From NCBI RefSeq assembly GCF_003324525.1, contig NZ_QGDC01000004.1, positions 124,001 through 188,000 on the forward strand: a stretch of DNA of 64,000 bases, given 5' to 3'. The notes beneath the pieces were generated by a model. The model searched no databases, was not told the DNA's origin, and saw nothing but the letters and a program-made list of their open reading frames with translations. The stretch is from Mucilaginibacter hurinus. Lineage in GTDB: Bacteria; Bacteroidota; Bacteroidia; Sphingobacteriales; Sphingobacteriaceae. Position numbers and translations under genes: made by a program. This document shows positions 27,460 through 36,723 of this stretch, piece by piece. Positions within the stretch are counted from its first letter, which is position 1. Every line of letters starts with the position of its first letter.

Positions 27460-30400
27460 TTATAGTTTAACACTTACACCTGCACTTATCACCCTTTGTA
27501 TAGGATAAGGAAAATTGCCCGAGTTTCCGAAATAAACCTCTGGATCAATACCTATACCTTTATAACCTGCAATTGTCCACAAGTTGGTACCATTAGCAAA
27601 AACGCGTATTCCAGATATCTTCAGTCCTCTGATCCAGTTGTAAGGCAAATTGTAGCCGATCTCAGCATTTTTTACCCTGAAGTAGTTACCTGATTTGATG
27701 AAGAATGTTGAATATTGTGAGTTATTACCATTACCCAATGATAACCTTGGCAAAGTAGCGGTTGATGCAGTTTCAGGGGTCCACCTATTGTAAGCATTTG
27801 AGTACGCCTGGCCCCAAGGTGCTATATAGCCAAAAATTGACGGTTGACCCAGAAACGGAGTAGTAGTTAAAGTAGAATTGATTTGACGGTTAAATACGCC
27901 TTGTAAGATAACACTTACACTAAAGCCTTTATAATTAATCCCTAAACTTGTGCCATAAAACCAAAGTGGCTTTAAGCCGGCAATAGCTTTTTGGTCAAAC
28001 CTGTCAATAACATTATCACTATTTAAATCAGCATACTTAATATCGCCCGGTTTTAAAGTGTACCCTGGTGTTGAGGCGCTTGAAGCAGCGTCCTCACTAT
28101 CTTTAACAAGGCCTAACGCCTGATAGCCAAAAGAAGCAGTTGCTGGCAAACCGGTGCGTCTCATCCAGTCGTACGGGTAAGGCGGCTCGTCCATAAATAC
28201 CCTTTTTGACGAAACTATAGAAGCATTTCCACTGATAAAATAATTCAGATTATCAATGTTGTTCTGGTAAGTCATGGTTAATTCGCCACCTTTGTAAACT
28301 GTAATACCTAAGTTTTCCGCGGTATATGGCGTACCTAACAGTGCGATGTTATTACCGCGTACTTGCAGCAGATCAAAATACCTGTCGCGATAAAAGTCTG
28401 CTGTAATAGTCAGCTTGTTTTTAGCTATTGATATATCAGTACCAATGTTAAACTTATTTGCTTTTTCGAAGGTGATATATGGATTAGCCAGCGGACTTTC
28501 ATTAGTTGTTGGTATACCCGAGTGCTGTGTACCTACAGGGTAAGTGTCGAGCGCGGCACCAGCATATGTTTGCAAGTAACCATAATATTGGAATGCATCG
28601 ATATTGTTATTACCTGTGCGGCCGTAAACTGCGCGCCATTTCCATGAGTCAATCCATGAAATATCTTTCATGAAGCTTTCATTGGCCATTTGCCAACCTA
28701 TGCCAAATGCATAAAACGTACCGGCGTTATAGCCATCATTGTAGCGATTATAGCTACTTCTGTTCACTGTTGCTTCAGCGTAATACTTTTCATCATAATT
28801 ATATGATGCCTTTAGAGCAGTATTAAGTGTTTTACCTGAAAGGTCATAAGTGAGTGCGGTGAAACGGCCATCAGTCATTAACATAGCGCTTACATTATGC
28901 TTTCCTTTAAATTGCCTATCGTAAGTTAATGCGCCTTGTACAAACGAGAACCTTGATGATATGGTAGTATAGAAAGAGTTATTTTGCGGAAGAGCCGTAC
29001 CTGCTACGCCATATTGGTCATTTCTGAAAAAAAATGTTGGGTTTCTGAGGCTGCGGTTAAGCGTATTTAATGACTGAAATGCTAAATTGCCTTTAACTTT
29101 TACAGCTAAGCCCTTTACAAAATTATCAAGGGAGTACCGTATATCTAAATTGGCTAATATGTCTTGTGCGTTATTTTGGATATATCCTGATAGTTGCGAC
29201 ATAGCCAATAAATTGTTTTGGAACGGACCGTCAATAGTACCACCCAATGAACCGTTAGGATTACGGATAGGATAGGCATTATTAGGTGTGTAAAAAACAC
29301 GGCCTAAAACTCCTCTGAAATCGCCGTTGCCATCACCACCAGGCTGGTTGCTTTTAATAATACGGCCATATAACTGCAAATCAATGTCAAGGTTTTTGGT
29401 CACTTTAACGGATATGCTTGAATTTATAATATAGCGGTTTAAATTAGTATTGGAATTATACTTAACATCGGGGCTGGTTTTAAATAAACCATCTTGGTTA
29501 AAGTAACTCATTGATATGGTATATTTCGCCCTTTCAGATCCTCCGTTTACGTTTAGCTTATAGTTTTGTATGGGCGCATTGTTACGGATTATCTGCTCAT
29601 TCCAGTTTATATCAGGATATTGAATTGGATTGCTTTGGCTGCGGTAGCCCGCAAAGTCAGCCGCCGAAAACCGTGCGGGTTGCCCGTCGTTCGATAATGC
29701 CTCATTATATAAATAAGCATATTCATAGGCCGATAAAGGATCTTTAGGCAAACCCAAATTTTGCTGAACCCCTGCTTGTGCCGTAAATGTTATACGTGGC
29801 TTACCAGCCCGGGCACGTTTTGTTGTAACCAACAAAACGCCACGTGAGCTGTTAATACCCAAAAACATTGTAGATAATGCATCTTTTAAAACTGATATGG
29901 ACTCGATATTTTCCATATCAATCCCGGTTATATCACGCTGAATACCATCAATTATAGTTACAGGTGCCTGCCCCCTTAACAGCAGGTTAAATTCGCTGTT
30001 ATCACTCGGCGTCATGTTATGTGCGTCCTCGTCAATAAAGTTTAGTCCTACAAAAGGCGCAACCGGATTAGTTACTGTAGGTATCGAAAACCCACCAACC
30101 TGAGTGGTATTTAAGCCTGCAAGTTGCCCTGGCAACGCGTGTAGGAAAAGTGACGAATTTGTTGGCGTTAATTGGTTGGTATAGATAGTACTTACCGAGC
30201 CTAATAAAGCTGATTTTTTTTTCGTTTCGTACAACAAAACTATGTCGTCAGGATTTTGAATATAAGTATCAATTAATCTTACAACCAAACTATCGGTATT
30301 CTTTACCGATAGCTCCATTGTGTTAAAGTTTGGAGCTTTAAATGTTAGAACGCTGCCAACCGGTGCGGCAATCTCAAATAAACCCTCTTCATCTGTTGAT

Positions 30401-30600
30401 ATTGACGATGTATCTCCTTTAACATTTACGCTGGCACCCTTTATCGGATGCGCGTCAGCATCGATAACCAAACCTGATACTACGTTCTTTTTTTTAGCAC
30501 CAGTAGTATCCTGCTGCACGGCGGCCAAACTACTTTGGGTTAGGAAAAGAATCAAGGCAATGATTCCAATAAAACATTTTTTTGAGTAGCAATTAAGCAT
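27460..30600 (-). CDS. SusC/RagA family TonB-linked outer-membrane transporter (divergent)
   Basis: A 1046-residue SusC-like transporter with signal peptide (ending SLAA), a regulatory domain (VSGLVIDADAHPIKGASVNV), plug and barrel ending SAGVSVKL. It is divergent: the stretch normally like LDEVVVVGYGTQKK reads NPDDIVLLYETKKK, and the plug contains unusual inserts (residues about 170-210, IDEDAHNMTPSDNSEF). The NIESISVLKDALSTMFLGINSSRGVLLVTTK region shows that the plug core is intact. With the next gene (SusD, 28 bases downstream) it forms a standard C-D pair. An 84-base gap separates it from the lipoprotein gene upstream. Confidence 0.92.
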   Translation of the reverse strand: MLNCYSKKCFIGIIALILFLTQSSLAAVQQDTTGAKKKNVVSGLVIDADAHPIKGASVNVKGDTSSISTDEEGLFEIAAPVGSVLTFKAPNFNTMELSVKNTDSLVVRLIDTYIQNPDDIVLLYETKKKSALLGSVSTIYTNQLTPTNSSLFLHALPGQLAGLNTTQVGGFSIPTVTNPVAPFVGLNFIDEDAHNMTPSDNSEFNLLLRGQAPVTIIDGIQRDITGIDMENIESISVLKDALSTMFLGINSSRGVLLVTTKRARAGKPRITFTAQAGVQQNLGLPKDPLSAYEYAYLYNEALSNDGQPARFSAADFAGYRSQSNPIQYPDINWNEQIIRNNAPIQNYKLNVNGGSERAKYTISMSYFNQDGLFKTSPDVKYNSNTNLNRYIINSSISVKVTKNLDIDLQLYGRIIKSNQPGGDGNGDFRGVLGRVFYTPNNAYPIRNPNGSLGGTIDGPFQNNLLAMSQLSGYIQNNAQDILANLDIRYSLDNFVKGLAVKVKGNLAFQSLNTLNRSLRNPTFFFRNDQYGVAGTALPQNNSFYTTISSRFSFVQGALTYDRQFKGKHNVSAMLMTDGRFTALTYDLSGKTLNTALKASYNYDEKYYAEATVNRSSYNRYNDGYNAGTFYAFGIGWQMANESFMKDISWIDSWKWRAVYGRTGNNNIDAFQYYGYLQTYAGAALDTYPVGTQHSGIPTTNESPLANPYITFEKANKFNIGTDISIAKNKLTITADFYRDRYFDLLQVRGNNIALLGTPYTAENLGITVYKGGELTMTYQNNIDNLNYFISGNASIVSSKRVFMDEPPYPYDWMRRTGLPATASFGYQALGLVKDSEDAASSASTPGYTLKPGDIKYADLNSDNVIDRFDQKAIAGLKPLWFYGTSLGINYKGFSVSVILQGVFNRQINSTLTTTPFLGQPSIFGYIAPWGQAYSNAYNRWTPETASTATLPRLSLGNGNNSQYSTFFIKSGNYFRVKNAEIGYNLPYNWIRGLKISGIRVFANGTNLWTIAGYKGIGIDPEVYFGNSGNFPYPIQRVISAGVSVKL

Positions 30601-30684
30601 CGAGTCAAATTTTAATTGTGATAACTTTTGTTACAGCCAGCTCCAAAATTCCAGAGCTGACTGGTGCTGTATTATTTAGTATAA

Positions 30685-31704
30685 CTAATTACACTTAAAC
30701 TTAAATTTAAAAGGCTCAGCGGTGTTATTGTAACCGACCTGTACCGATTTTGACGCATTAGTTATATAATAACTCAATGAAACTAATTTTTGAGTTTTTG
30801 AGATATTAAAGAACTTACGTGGCCATATAACTTTCTGGAACTTTCCACTGCCAGGTAAAGTTTCTGTCAATTTCGTTTTATCAGATATTTCGTCAACGGT
30901 AATAGTTTGCCCATCCTCGGTCACAGCAGTTCCCTTAAAATAAACAGCGTCTGCACCTTGCAATGGGTTTGTAGCTGCGTTACTGTCAAAAACAATAGTT
31001 GTAAAATCATTGTCTAAAGACTTTGGAGGATTTATTATTCCTAACTGAGGGGAACAAAAATCAATAAGATCGCCAGTGGTTCCACCAGTTACACTTAAAC
31101 AATCAGTGTAAAAATCGTTATAATATGTTCCAAATTCGTTAACCACCAATCCATCTCTTCCTGAGGTAATAACGTAGGCAAGCCTCACATTGGCATCATT
31201 GCCGTCAGCTCCCACCTTTAATTTTATAAATAGCTTTCCCTTTGTAGTTTCGTTATTACCATAAGTAACATCCTCAGAACGGAACACCACCCATTCCAAA
31301 TCTTCAATAAAATTATTACCTATACCAAACTTGCGTTTAAGATTGGCTGGCCAGTTTAGGCCTCCGGGATTAAAGCCCGAACCACCTGCAGCCACCTCAC
31401 TGTCTGGTATATGCTTCATTTTACCATCCCCTTTTGTACTTGTGTACTCTATAGTGGTATTTTCAGCACCTTTCCATCCAACTGGCATGAGCATAGCAAA
31501 TATCATAGGCCCTGTTTGTGAAGGGTTTTCATTCGTCACTACAGTAAAATCCACAGTAATATCAATTACATCTCCTACTTTAGCAGTATATGGCTGGTCT
31601 ACCTTATCCACTTTGAAACTACAGCTAGCTATAATAACTCCTATAATTGTACAAGCTAAGATTGTCCATAACCTTTTAGCTTTTATCTTTATATTAAAAT
31701 TCAT
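30685..31704 (-). CDS. DUF4961-type exported lipoprotein, candidate surface glycan-binding protein
   Basis: Started at ATG 31704 (339 residues); the longer frame begins at TTG. Residues 1-29 are a lipoprotein signal ending in IIASCSF. The mature part has an Ig-like beta pattern (AKVGDVIDITVDFTVVTNEN), then KLKVGADGNDANVRLAYVITSG and a C-terminal strand-rich domain ending in Cys-Asn. I place it in the DUF4961 group that occurs with DUF5004 and SusCD genes in Bacteroidota loci; the role is unproven, but a surface glycan-binding role is a reasonable inference. Four conserved-looking cysteines in the middle part (YTDCLSV, DFCSPQ) may pair. Confidence 0.65.
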   Translation of the reverse strand: MNFNIKIKAKRLWTILACTIIGVIIASCSFKVDKVDQPYTAKVGDVIDITVDFTVVTNENPSQTGPMIFAMLMPVGWKGAENTTIEYTSTKGDGKMKHIPDSEVAAGGSGFNPGGLNWPANLKRKFGIGNNFIEDLEWVVFRSEDVTYGNNETTKGKLFIKLKVGADGNDANVRLAYVITSGRDGLVVNEFGTYYNDFYTDCLSVTGGTTGDLIDFCSPQLGIINPPKSLDNDFTTIVFDSNAATNPLQGADAVYFKGTAVTEDGQTITVDEISDKTKLTETLPGSGKFQKVIWPRKFFNISKTQKLVSLSYYITNASKSVQVGYNNTAEPFKFKFKCN

Positions 31705-31737
31705 TTTCAATTTCTTTTAATTTTTAATGTCCCGGAA

Positions 31738-32181
31738 TCATTCTGCCTCAACCAATGTGTATACATACGTGGTTTGAGTACAACCTGAGCTAAAATTAAG
31801 CTCAAGCCTACGTTTTCCGTCAACGGTAGGATAATTGAAAGCAGTAGATGCAGCGCTTCCCCCAGTTGGGGTAAAAGTTATTTTAAACGGATATTGAGGA
31901 TCATCCAACCCAAAACTGCCATTCTCATAAACCAGAAACGGAAGCTCATCTGTTAGAGTATAGTTGCTACCCTCAAATTTTATCCTAAACTTGGTAAAAT
32001 CATAACCTGCAGTAAGGTCGGTACCATTACGTGTAGCTTTCAACACCTTCCATGACCCTGATAATTGTTTATTTGGTTCAGTTATGGGGGTAACTTTTTC
32101 GACTTTACATGACGACCATACCATCATTAGCATTGCTACAATTACAATCCCAACGTAATTCCATTTACATTTACTTTTCAT
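31738..32181 (-). CDS. DUF5004 lipocalin-like lipoprotein
   Basis: A 147-residue lipoprotein (signal ending MMVWSSCKV). The mature part begins with the lipocalin-like phrase LSGSWKVLKATRNGTDLT and continues with alternating beta strands (FRIKFEGSNYTLTDELPF, YPFKITFTPTGG) ending in YVYTLVEAE, as in DUF5004 proteins found beside SusCD genes. It starts 30 bases after the SusD upstream and ends 33 bases before the DUF4961 gene, so it belongs to the same operon. Function unknown; ligand binding at the outer membrane is plausible. Confidence 0.7.
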   Translation of the reverse strand: MKSKCKWNYVGIVIVAMLMMVWSSCKVEKVTPITEPNKQLSGSWKVLKATRNGTDLTAGYDFTKFRIKFEGSNYTLTDELPFLVYENGSFGLDDPQYPFKITFTPTGGSAASTAFNYPTVDGKRRLELNFSSGCTQTTYVYTLVEAE

Positions 32182-32211
32182 TATTTTATAACCTATAATT
32201 GAATAATCTTA

Positions 32212-34065
32212 CTAATACCCGGGGTTTTGACGCATTTCAGGCGACTTAGCTACCTCATTTTGAGGTAACGGCCACAAATACATAGCAGTGCGGAAATTGT
32301 GTTTGCGTAACTCAAATACTCGGTAGGTTACATTTTTACCACTACGCTTTACCTCCATGCCATGCATCATTTTATCGAGTTCGGTTCCTTTTTTCCATCT
32401 GCGGACATCCCAAAAACGATGTCCCTCAAAGGCAAGTTCTACACGGCGTTCATTGTGTATGACCTCTCTAAATTCTTCTTTACTTAATGAACGCGATATT
32501 GTGTAGGGGCTTAAACCAGCACGCTGCCGAATAGCTTCAATAGCTAGAAAAGCGTTTTCTCTGTCAGCATTTAATTCGTTTAAAGCTTCTGCATAGTTTA
32601 ACAAAATTTCGGCGTAGCGCATGAGCGGTATAAGTCTATCGGTACCAGCTTGCAAGGCTGCGGCTACGTTAGCACTATCAACCATTTTGTTAGTATAGTA
32701 GCCGGTCCTGGTCCCTCTGAAAACGGCGTCCTGATCTTCCAGTATAACCACTTGCTTTCCTTCGTCATCTAATACCGGATTACCATTTGCGTCAACAGGA
32801 GTGTAAGTTCCTGTAAACGTGTTAATCGGTGAATAGCCTGGTATTGTACCTGTTGAACCGCGGATAGGGAACAAACGTTGATCATATACAATCGAATATT
32901 TTAAACGCGGGTCACGGTTAGCATACGGATTGTTGGGATTATATCCTGATGTAGGATCAGTAATCGGCTTGCCATTTTTCATCCCGAAAGCGTCAACAGT
33001 TTCTTGGTACGGAAACGCGCCGCCACTACCCGCTCTTGACGGAGGATTAAATAACCTCTCCAAATCCTGGTTTGCTGAACCGGTTGGCTTCATTACCTGG
33101 AATATATATTCGTCGTTTATCCGCTTCGGAAAAAGTTCATAAAATCCAAGACCCGGTTGGGTGTTATTAACATTCAGACTATAACGGCCAGTACTAATAA
33201 TAGCGAATGCGGCATCAGCTGCGGCCTGCCACCTTGCTTGGCTGGTCCCGCTAGTATGGCCCACTAAAGGTTTAACTTCTGCAGAAGCGATACTCAACGG
33301 ACTGTCACCGGCAATGCCAGAGTCTTCATTAAATAAAGGGCTCGCAGAATACAATAGCACCCTAGCCTTTAACGCCATACATGCCCCGCCAGAAGCTCGT
33401 CCGTAGGTCTGTCCACTTTGCTCAAACGGCAACACCGCTGCAGCTGCATCACATTCAGTTATAATATATTCTAAAACTTCATCGTAAGTGTTGCGTTTAC
33501 CTGATATTTTATCGGTATAGTTATATAACGTGTCACCCACAATCGGAACACCACCGTAATGTTTGAGCAATAAAGAATAATACCAAGCTCTTAAAAAACG
33601 AGCTTCCGCCTTCATCTGATTCTTACGAGCTTCTGCCAAAGGAATTATCGGAAGTCTCTTCAAAAGCAAATTAGCGGCTCTAATCTGTTTGTAACAAGTA
33701 TTGTATATATCTACCGTACAGATACCGCCGCAATTTGGGTTATCCGGGCTTACAGTTGTGGGATTAACCTGTCCAGTGGCAAATTGCAAAGACGGAGACG
33801 CTGTAATGCTACCTACCTCAGACTCATCGGCCGCAGCATCTAAGCCACCGTTCCCAAAACGGTCGGCTTGTTCGCTATAGCCTATGCCTATATAAATATT
33901 AGCTAAAAAACCAACACTATACGCGCTATCAGCAAATACAGTACTGTCATTCAGGTTAGTGGTGCTGCTTGGCTCAAAAAAACCACTTTTCGTACATGAT
34001 ACGAATCCGGATCCCATTAAGGCGAACAGAATAATTGCAATACCAGGAACGTAAATTTTCTTCAT
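32212..34065 (-). CDS. SusD/RagB family surface glycan-binding lipoprotein (first SusD)
   Basis: A 617-residue SusD-like lipoprotein (signal ending GSGFVSCTK). It has the family phrases CYKQIRAANLLLKRL, EARFLRAWYYSLLLKHYGGVPI, LKARVLLYSASPLFN, YAEILLNYAEALNEL and VIHNERRVELAFEGHRFWDVRRW, and ends in QNPGY. It is the first gene of its transcription unit, with no SusC upstream: the next gene on that side (34451) is an esterase. The promoter at 34220-34251 precedes it. Its SusC partner must therefore be one of the two downstream SusC genes or lie elsewhere. Confidence 0.94.
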   Translation of the reverse strand: MKKIYVPGIAIILFALMGSGFVSCTKSGFFEPSSTTNLNDSTVFADSAYSVGFLANIYIGIGYSEQADRFGNGGLDAAADESEVGSITASPSLQFATGQVNPTTVSPDNPNCGGICTVDIYNTCYKQIRAANLLLKRLPIIPLAEARKNQMKAEARFLRAWYYSLLLKHYGGVPIVGDTLYNYTDKISGKRNTYDEVLEYIITECDAAAAVLPFEQSGQTYGRASGGACMALKARVLLYSASPLFNEDSGIAGDSPLSIASAEVKPLVGHTSGTSQARWQAAADAAFAIISTGRYSLNVNNTQPGLGFYELFPKRINDEYIFQVMKPTGSANQDLERLFNPPSRAGSGGAFPYQETVDAFGMKNGKPITDPTSGYNPNNPYANRDPRLKYSIVYDQRLFPIRGSTGTIPGYSPINTFTGTYTPVDANGNPVLDDEGKQVVILEDQDAVFRGTRTGYYTNKMVDSANVAAALQAGTDRLIPLMRYAEILLNYAEALNELNADRENAFLAIEAIRQRAGLSPYTISRSLSKEEFREVIHNERRVELAFEGHRFWDVRRWKKGTELDKMMHGMEVKRSGKNVTYRVFELRKHNFRTAMYLWPLPQNEVAKSPEMRQNPGY

Positions 34066-34219
34066 ATTAAATTGTTTATAAATTATTTTTCATTAACTCA
34101 ATTCTCTGTTCTCCCCCACAAACCCCTAATATCAATTTAGTTAACACACGTATACCAACGCGTCACTCAAAATGGTTGGATGGTTTTGGAATTGGTTGAT
34201 AAAATTTAGATTTCTGTGA

Positions 34220-34251
34220 TAAAAGTAAATATTAAATAGACTCTTGTCAAA
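34220..34251 (-). promoter_or_regulatory. Promoter of the SusD-SusC block
   Basis: On the minus strand TTTG (34248-34251), 20 bases, then TACTTTTA (34220-34227), one base from the TAnnTTTG consensus. The transcript would start near 34215 with a leader of about 150 bases. The whole gap 34066-34450 has no gene; apart from this promoter and the repeats at 34268-34287, I see only AT-rich sequence. Confidence 0.6.
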
Positions 34252-34267
34252 CTTTTTTTTTGAAAAA

Positions 34268-34287
34268 ACGTTAAAGCACACGTTAAA
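34268..34287 (-). promoter_or_regulatory. Direct-repeat activator-site candidate
   Basis: ACGTTAAA occurs twice in direct orientation (34268-34275 and 34280-34287), 12 bases apart. On the minus strand the pair lies about 53-72 bases upstream of the predicted transcript start, just above the -33 element, where activators that bind direct repeats usually sit. Confidence 0.45.
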
Positions 34288-34450
34288 ATGGCTGTTTTTT
34301 CAAGTTATCAATTTTCATTTTGACATGTAAATACAACTAGCTTTTTAAAAATATCAATAGCAAAGCACATTCTTTAGTTATATCTTAAGAGTTAACCGAC
34401 CTTATTGCAATAATGCTAATAGTATTCCTTGTAGCTATCCTGATTTGAAA

Positions 34451-35275
34451 TCACTTTGTTTTTGTGAAAAAGTGATTGAAAAACAAGGCTTGATACCCTA
34501 TTGCATCTGCCCAATATTCCCACGTATGGCCTCCCGGACGGCTTATAAAGTCGTGCGAAATATTATTATCAAGCAATTTTGTATGTAATGCTGTATTTAC
34601 ATTATAAAAAAAATCTCCGGTGCCGCAGTCGATAATTATCTTGAGCGAGCCCGGCACCAGTAAATGGGTTAAATTTATTACTGTGTGTTCATCCCACCGC
34701 TTATTAAACTCGCTGTACTTACCCAACCTGTCAGCAATGTTCCAGTTTAACGGAAAAGGCCTGATATCAACACCTCCGCTCATGCTGCCGGCGGCACCAA
34801 AAACGTCCTGATGTTTGAAAGCCAGGTATAGCGCACCATGTCCTCCCATACTCAAACCGGTTATAGCCCGTCCCGAACGATTTTTTATTGTAGCGTATAT
34901 TTTATCGATAAAGTTCACTAATTCAGTAGCTACATAGGTTTCGTATTTAAAAGATGCGTCAACAGGACTGTCAAAGTACCAGCTCGAAAACCCACCGTCA
35001 GGACATACTATAAGCATGTTATGCTGGTCGGCTATCCGGGCGATACCAGGAACGCTTTTTATCCAATTGGCATAGTTACCGCCGAAGCCGTGCAACAGGT
35101 AAAGTACCGGATAGTTTTTGTCTTTTACATAACCCTCGGGCTTAACTACTACCGCTTTGATATTCTTTTTCATCGCGGCGCTGTAGGTTGACGCCGTGTC
35201 AACCGAGGCCGCATTTAAAATGGCTGTATTGGCGAGTATAAACAGCAGTAAGGTTGAAATTTTTACTCTAATCAT
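34451..35275 (-). CDS. Exported alpha/beta-hydrolase esterase (CE1/esterase D-like)
   Basis: A 274-residue protein with signal peptide (ending LNAASV). It is a putative esterase of the alpha/beta-hydrolase fold: YPVLYLLHGFGGNYANWI (oxyanion region), the nucleophile elbow GLSMGGHGAL (Ser near residue 145), an Asp in IIDCGTGD and the catalytic His in RPGGHTWEYW. Members remove acyl groups such as acetyl or feruloyl from polysaccharides, or hydrolyse S-formylglutathione; export argues for the former. It is the last gene of the GH38-GH92-GH97-SGNH operon. Confidence 0.87.
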   Translation of the reverse strand: MIRVKISTLLLFILANTAILNAASVDTASTYSAAMKKNIKAVVVKPEGYVKDKNYPVLYLLHGFGGNYANWIKSVPGIARIADQHNMLIVCPDGGFSSWYFDSPVDASFKYETYVATELVNFIDKIYATIKNRSGRAITGLSMGGHGALYLAFKHQDVFGAAGSMSGGVDIRPFPLNWNIADRLGKYSEFNKRWDEHTVINLTHLLVPGSLKIIIDCGTGDFFYNVNTALHTKLLDNNISHDFISRPGGHTWEYWADAIGYQALFFNHFFTKTK

Positions 35276-35304
35276 TTGTTTAAATGTTGGTACAAATATA
35301 TATT

Positions 35305-36699
35305 TTATCTAATTTTCACTAAAACGATTTTACGAACTAGCGGCTTGTTGATAGTGTAGATCGCGTCTGTAAGTACGTCCATTTGTTTTTGCCATGCATT
35401 TCGTACGCTTTTAAATTGCGATTTGGTGTAACTATCTTTATTCCCGTTTATAAAAGGTTGAGTTTTGGCATACTTTATTACGGTATCCATAGCGGCTTTA
35501 TCATCTGCAAATAATTTTCCTTTCTCTTTTAAAAGGTCAAACTGCATAAATGCATACACCCTGAAACGTTTTTCTATCTCCCAGCGCTCTTCATTCAACT
35601 CACGTATTTGAATAGCCTGCTGATATTGAGGGGTGTACATCTGCTCGGCCAGGTTTACACCAGCAGCTATTTGCTCACCAGACCACTCTCCTATTTGCTG
35701 ATTATCGATTAATAATTTGTAGGTGCCTGCGGTTAGCCCTTTTACGGTTATAACTTCACGGTTAAATTCGTCCATAAAAGGCACTACTTTTAAGGCTTTG
35801 GACTGCGGGCTTTGCTGCCCCCAACCCCGTGCTATGGTATCCAGTGGATATGGCAGTGAACCGGCCAGGTAATCAAAGCTAATATCGTTACCCTTTACAA
35901 GCACATTTGTTACGGTTGCATTTACGGATTTCTCGACACGTCTTTTTGAGGCATTGATTACTACATCTGCAACAGGCTTGTTGGCAAATCCCTGTGCCTT
36001 TAAAAATAGATACGCCATAACCATATGCCCATCGTTATCCGGATGTATACGATCGGTAGGTGTTAAACTGTACAGTGAATCCGTCTGCTGACCTTTTCTA
36101 TTGATCTCCGTCATCGGGTGATAAAAATCAACTAGTCCCCAGCCGCGCTGCTTCACAGCTTGTTGTTGAAACGCGATCACTTTTTTAAAAGCATCCGCTT
36201 TACCCGGATAAAGATTGCCCTTTATTTTCACTTTATCGTCATACGGCGATCCTAACATTAAAATTTTACGGATTCCGATTAGCTTCTGCAGCTTATCTGC
36301 CGCAACATTAAATGCCGCAAATGAACGCTCTAGTTTTTTTTCGGCTATTGCTTTTGCGTCCGGCTTGTACCATTCAAAGTAACCCGTATCATTCATGCCC
36401 CACGTAAAAGCAATCACGCTCGGTTTTTTCGAAAGCACGTCTTCCTCTAACCTGTTCCCCATTTGTACCACGTCATCTCCGCCTATACCTGCATTTAAAA
36501 TAGTTATGCGTTGGTTAGGTAAGCGTGTCATGTAGTATAACCATATATAGCTATGGTAATGCCCGCCATCGGTAATACTGTTTCCTAAAAAAGCTACCCT
36601 ATCACCAGTTTTAAAAGGAGCTACCTGTTGCGCATTAACCGATTTAACTACGGTTCCTGCCAATATTAACCCCACAAAAAGTTTTACTCCTTTGTACAT
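35305..36699 (-). CDS. Exported SGNH/GDSL hydrolase
   Basis: A 464-residue protein with signal peptide (ending VNAQQ). The N-terminal 250 residues form an SGNH hydrolase: block I AFLGNSITDGGHY with the nucleophilic Ser, block II Gly in LNAGIGGDD, block III WGMNDTG with Asn and block V DRIHPDNDGH with the Asp-His pair. The C-terminal 200 residues are a beta-rich and then helical extension (TVKGLTAGTYKLLIDNQ; ERWEIEKRFRVYAFMQFD) typical of secreted Bacteroidota members. Probable carbohydrate deacylase acting with the neighbouring glycosidases; the acyl group is not known. Confidence 0.85.
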   Translation of the reverse strand: MYKGVKLFVGLILAGTVVKSVNAQQVAPFKTGDRVAFLGNSITDGGHYHSYIWLYYMTRLPNQRITILNAGIGGDDVVQMGNRLEEDVLSKKPSVIAFTWGMNDTGYFEWYKPDAKAIAEKKLERSFAAFNVAADKLQKLIGIRKILMLGSPYDDKVKIKGNLYPGKADAFKKVIAFQQQAVKQRGWGLVDFYHPMTEINRKGQQTDSLYSLTPTDRIHPDNDGHMVMAYLFLKAQGFANKPVADVVINASKRRVEKSVNATVTNVLVKGNDISFDYLAGSLPYPLDTIARGWGQQSPQSKALKVVPFMDEFNREVITVKGLTAGTYKLLIDNQQIGEWSGEQIAAGVNLAEQMYTPQYQQAIQIRELNEERWEIEKRFRVYAFMQFDLLKEKGKLFADDKAAMDTVIKYAKTQPFINGNKDSYTKSQFKSVRNAWQKQMDVLTDAIYTINKPLVRKIVLVKIR

Positions 36700-36723
36700 C
36701 TAAGTTATTTTACAGTTTAGTTA

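Noticed and set aside
30601..30684. Possible stem-loop CAGCTC/GAGCTG between the DUF4961 and SusC genes
   Set aside because: Only a 6-bp stem with a 10-base loop and no T run, so it is not claimed as a terminator or attenuator.
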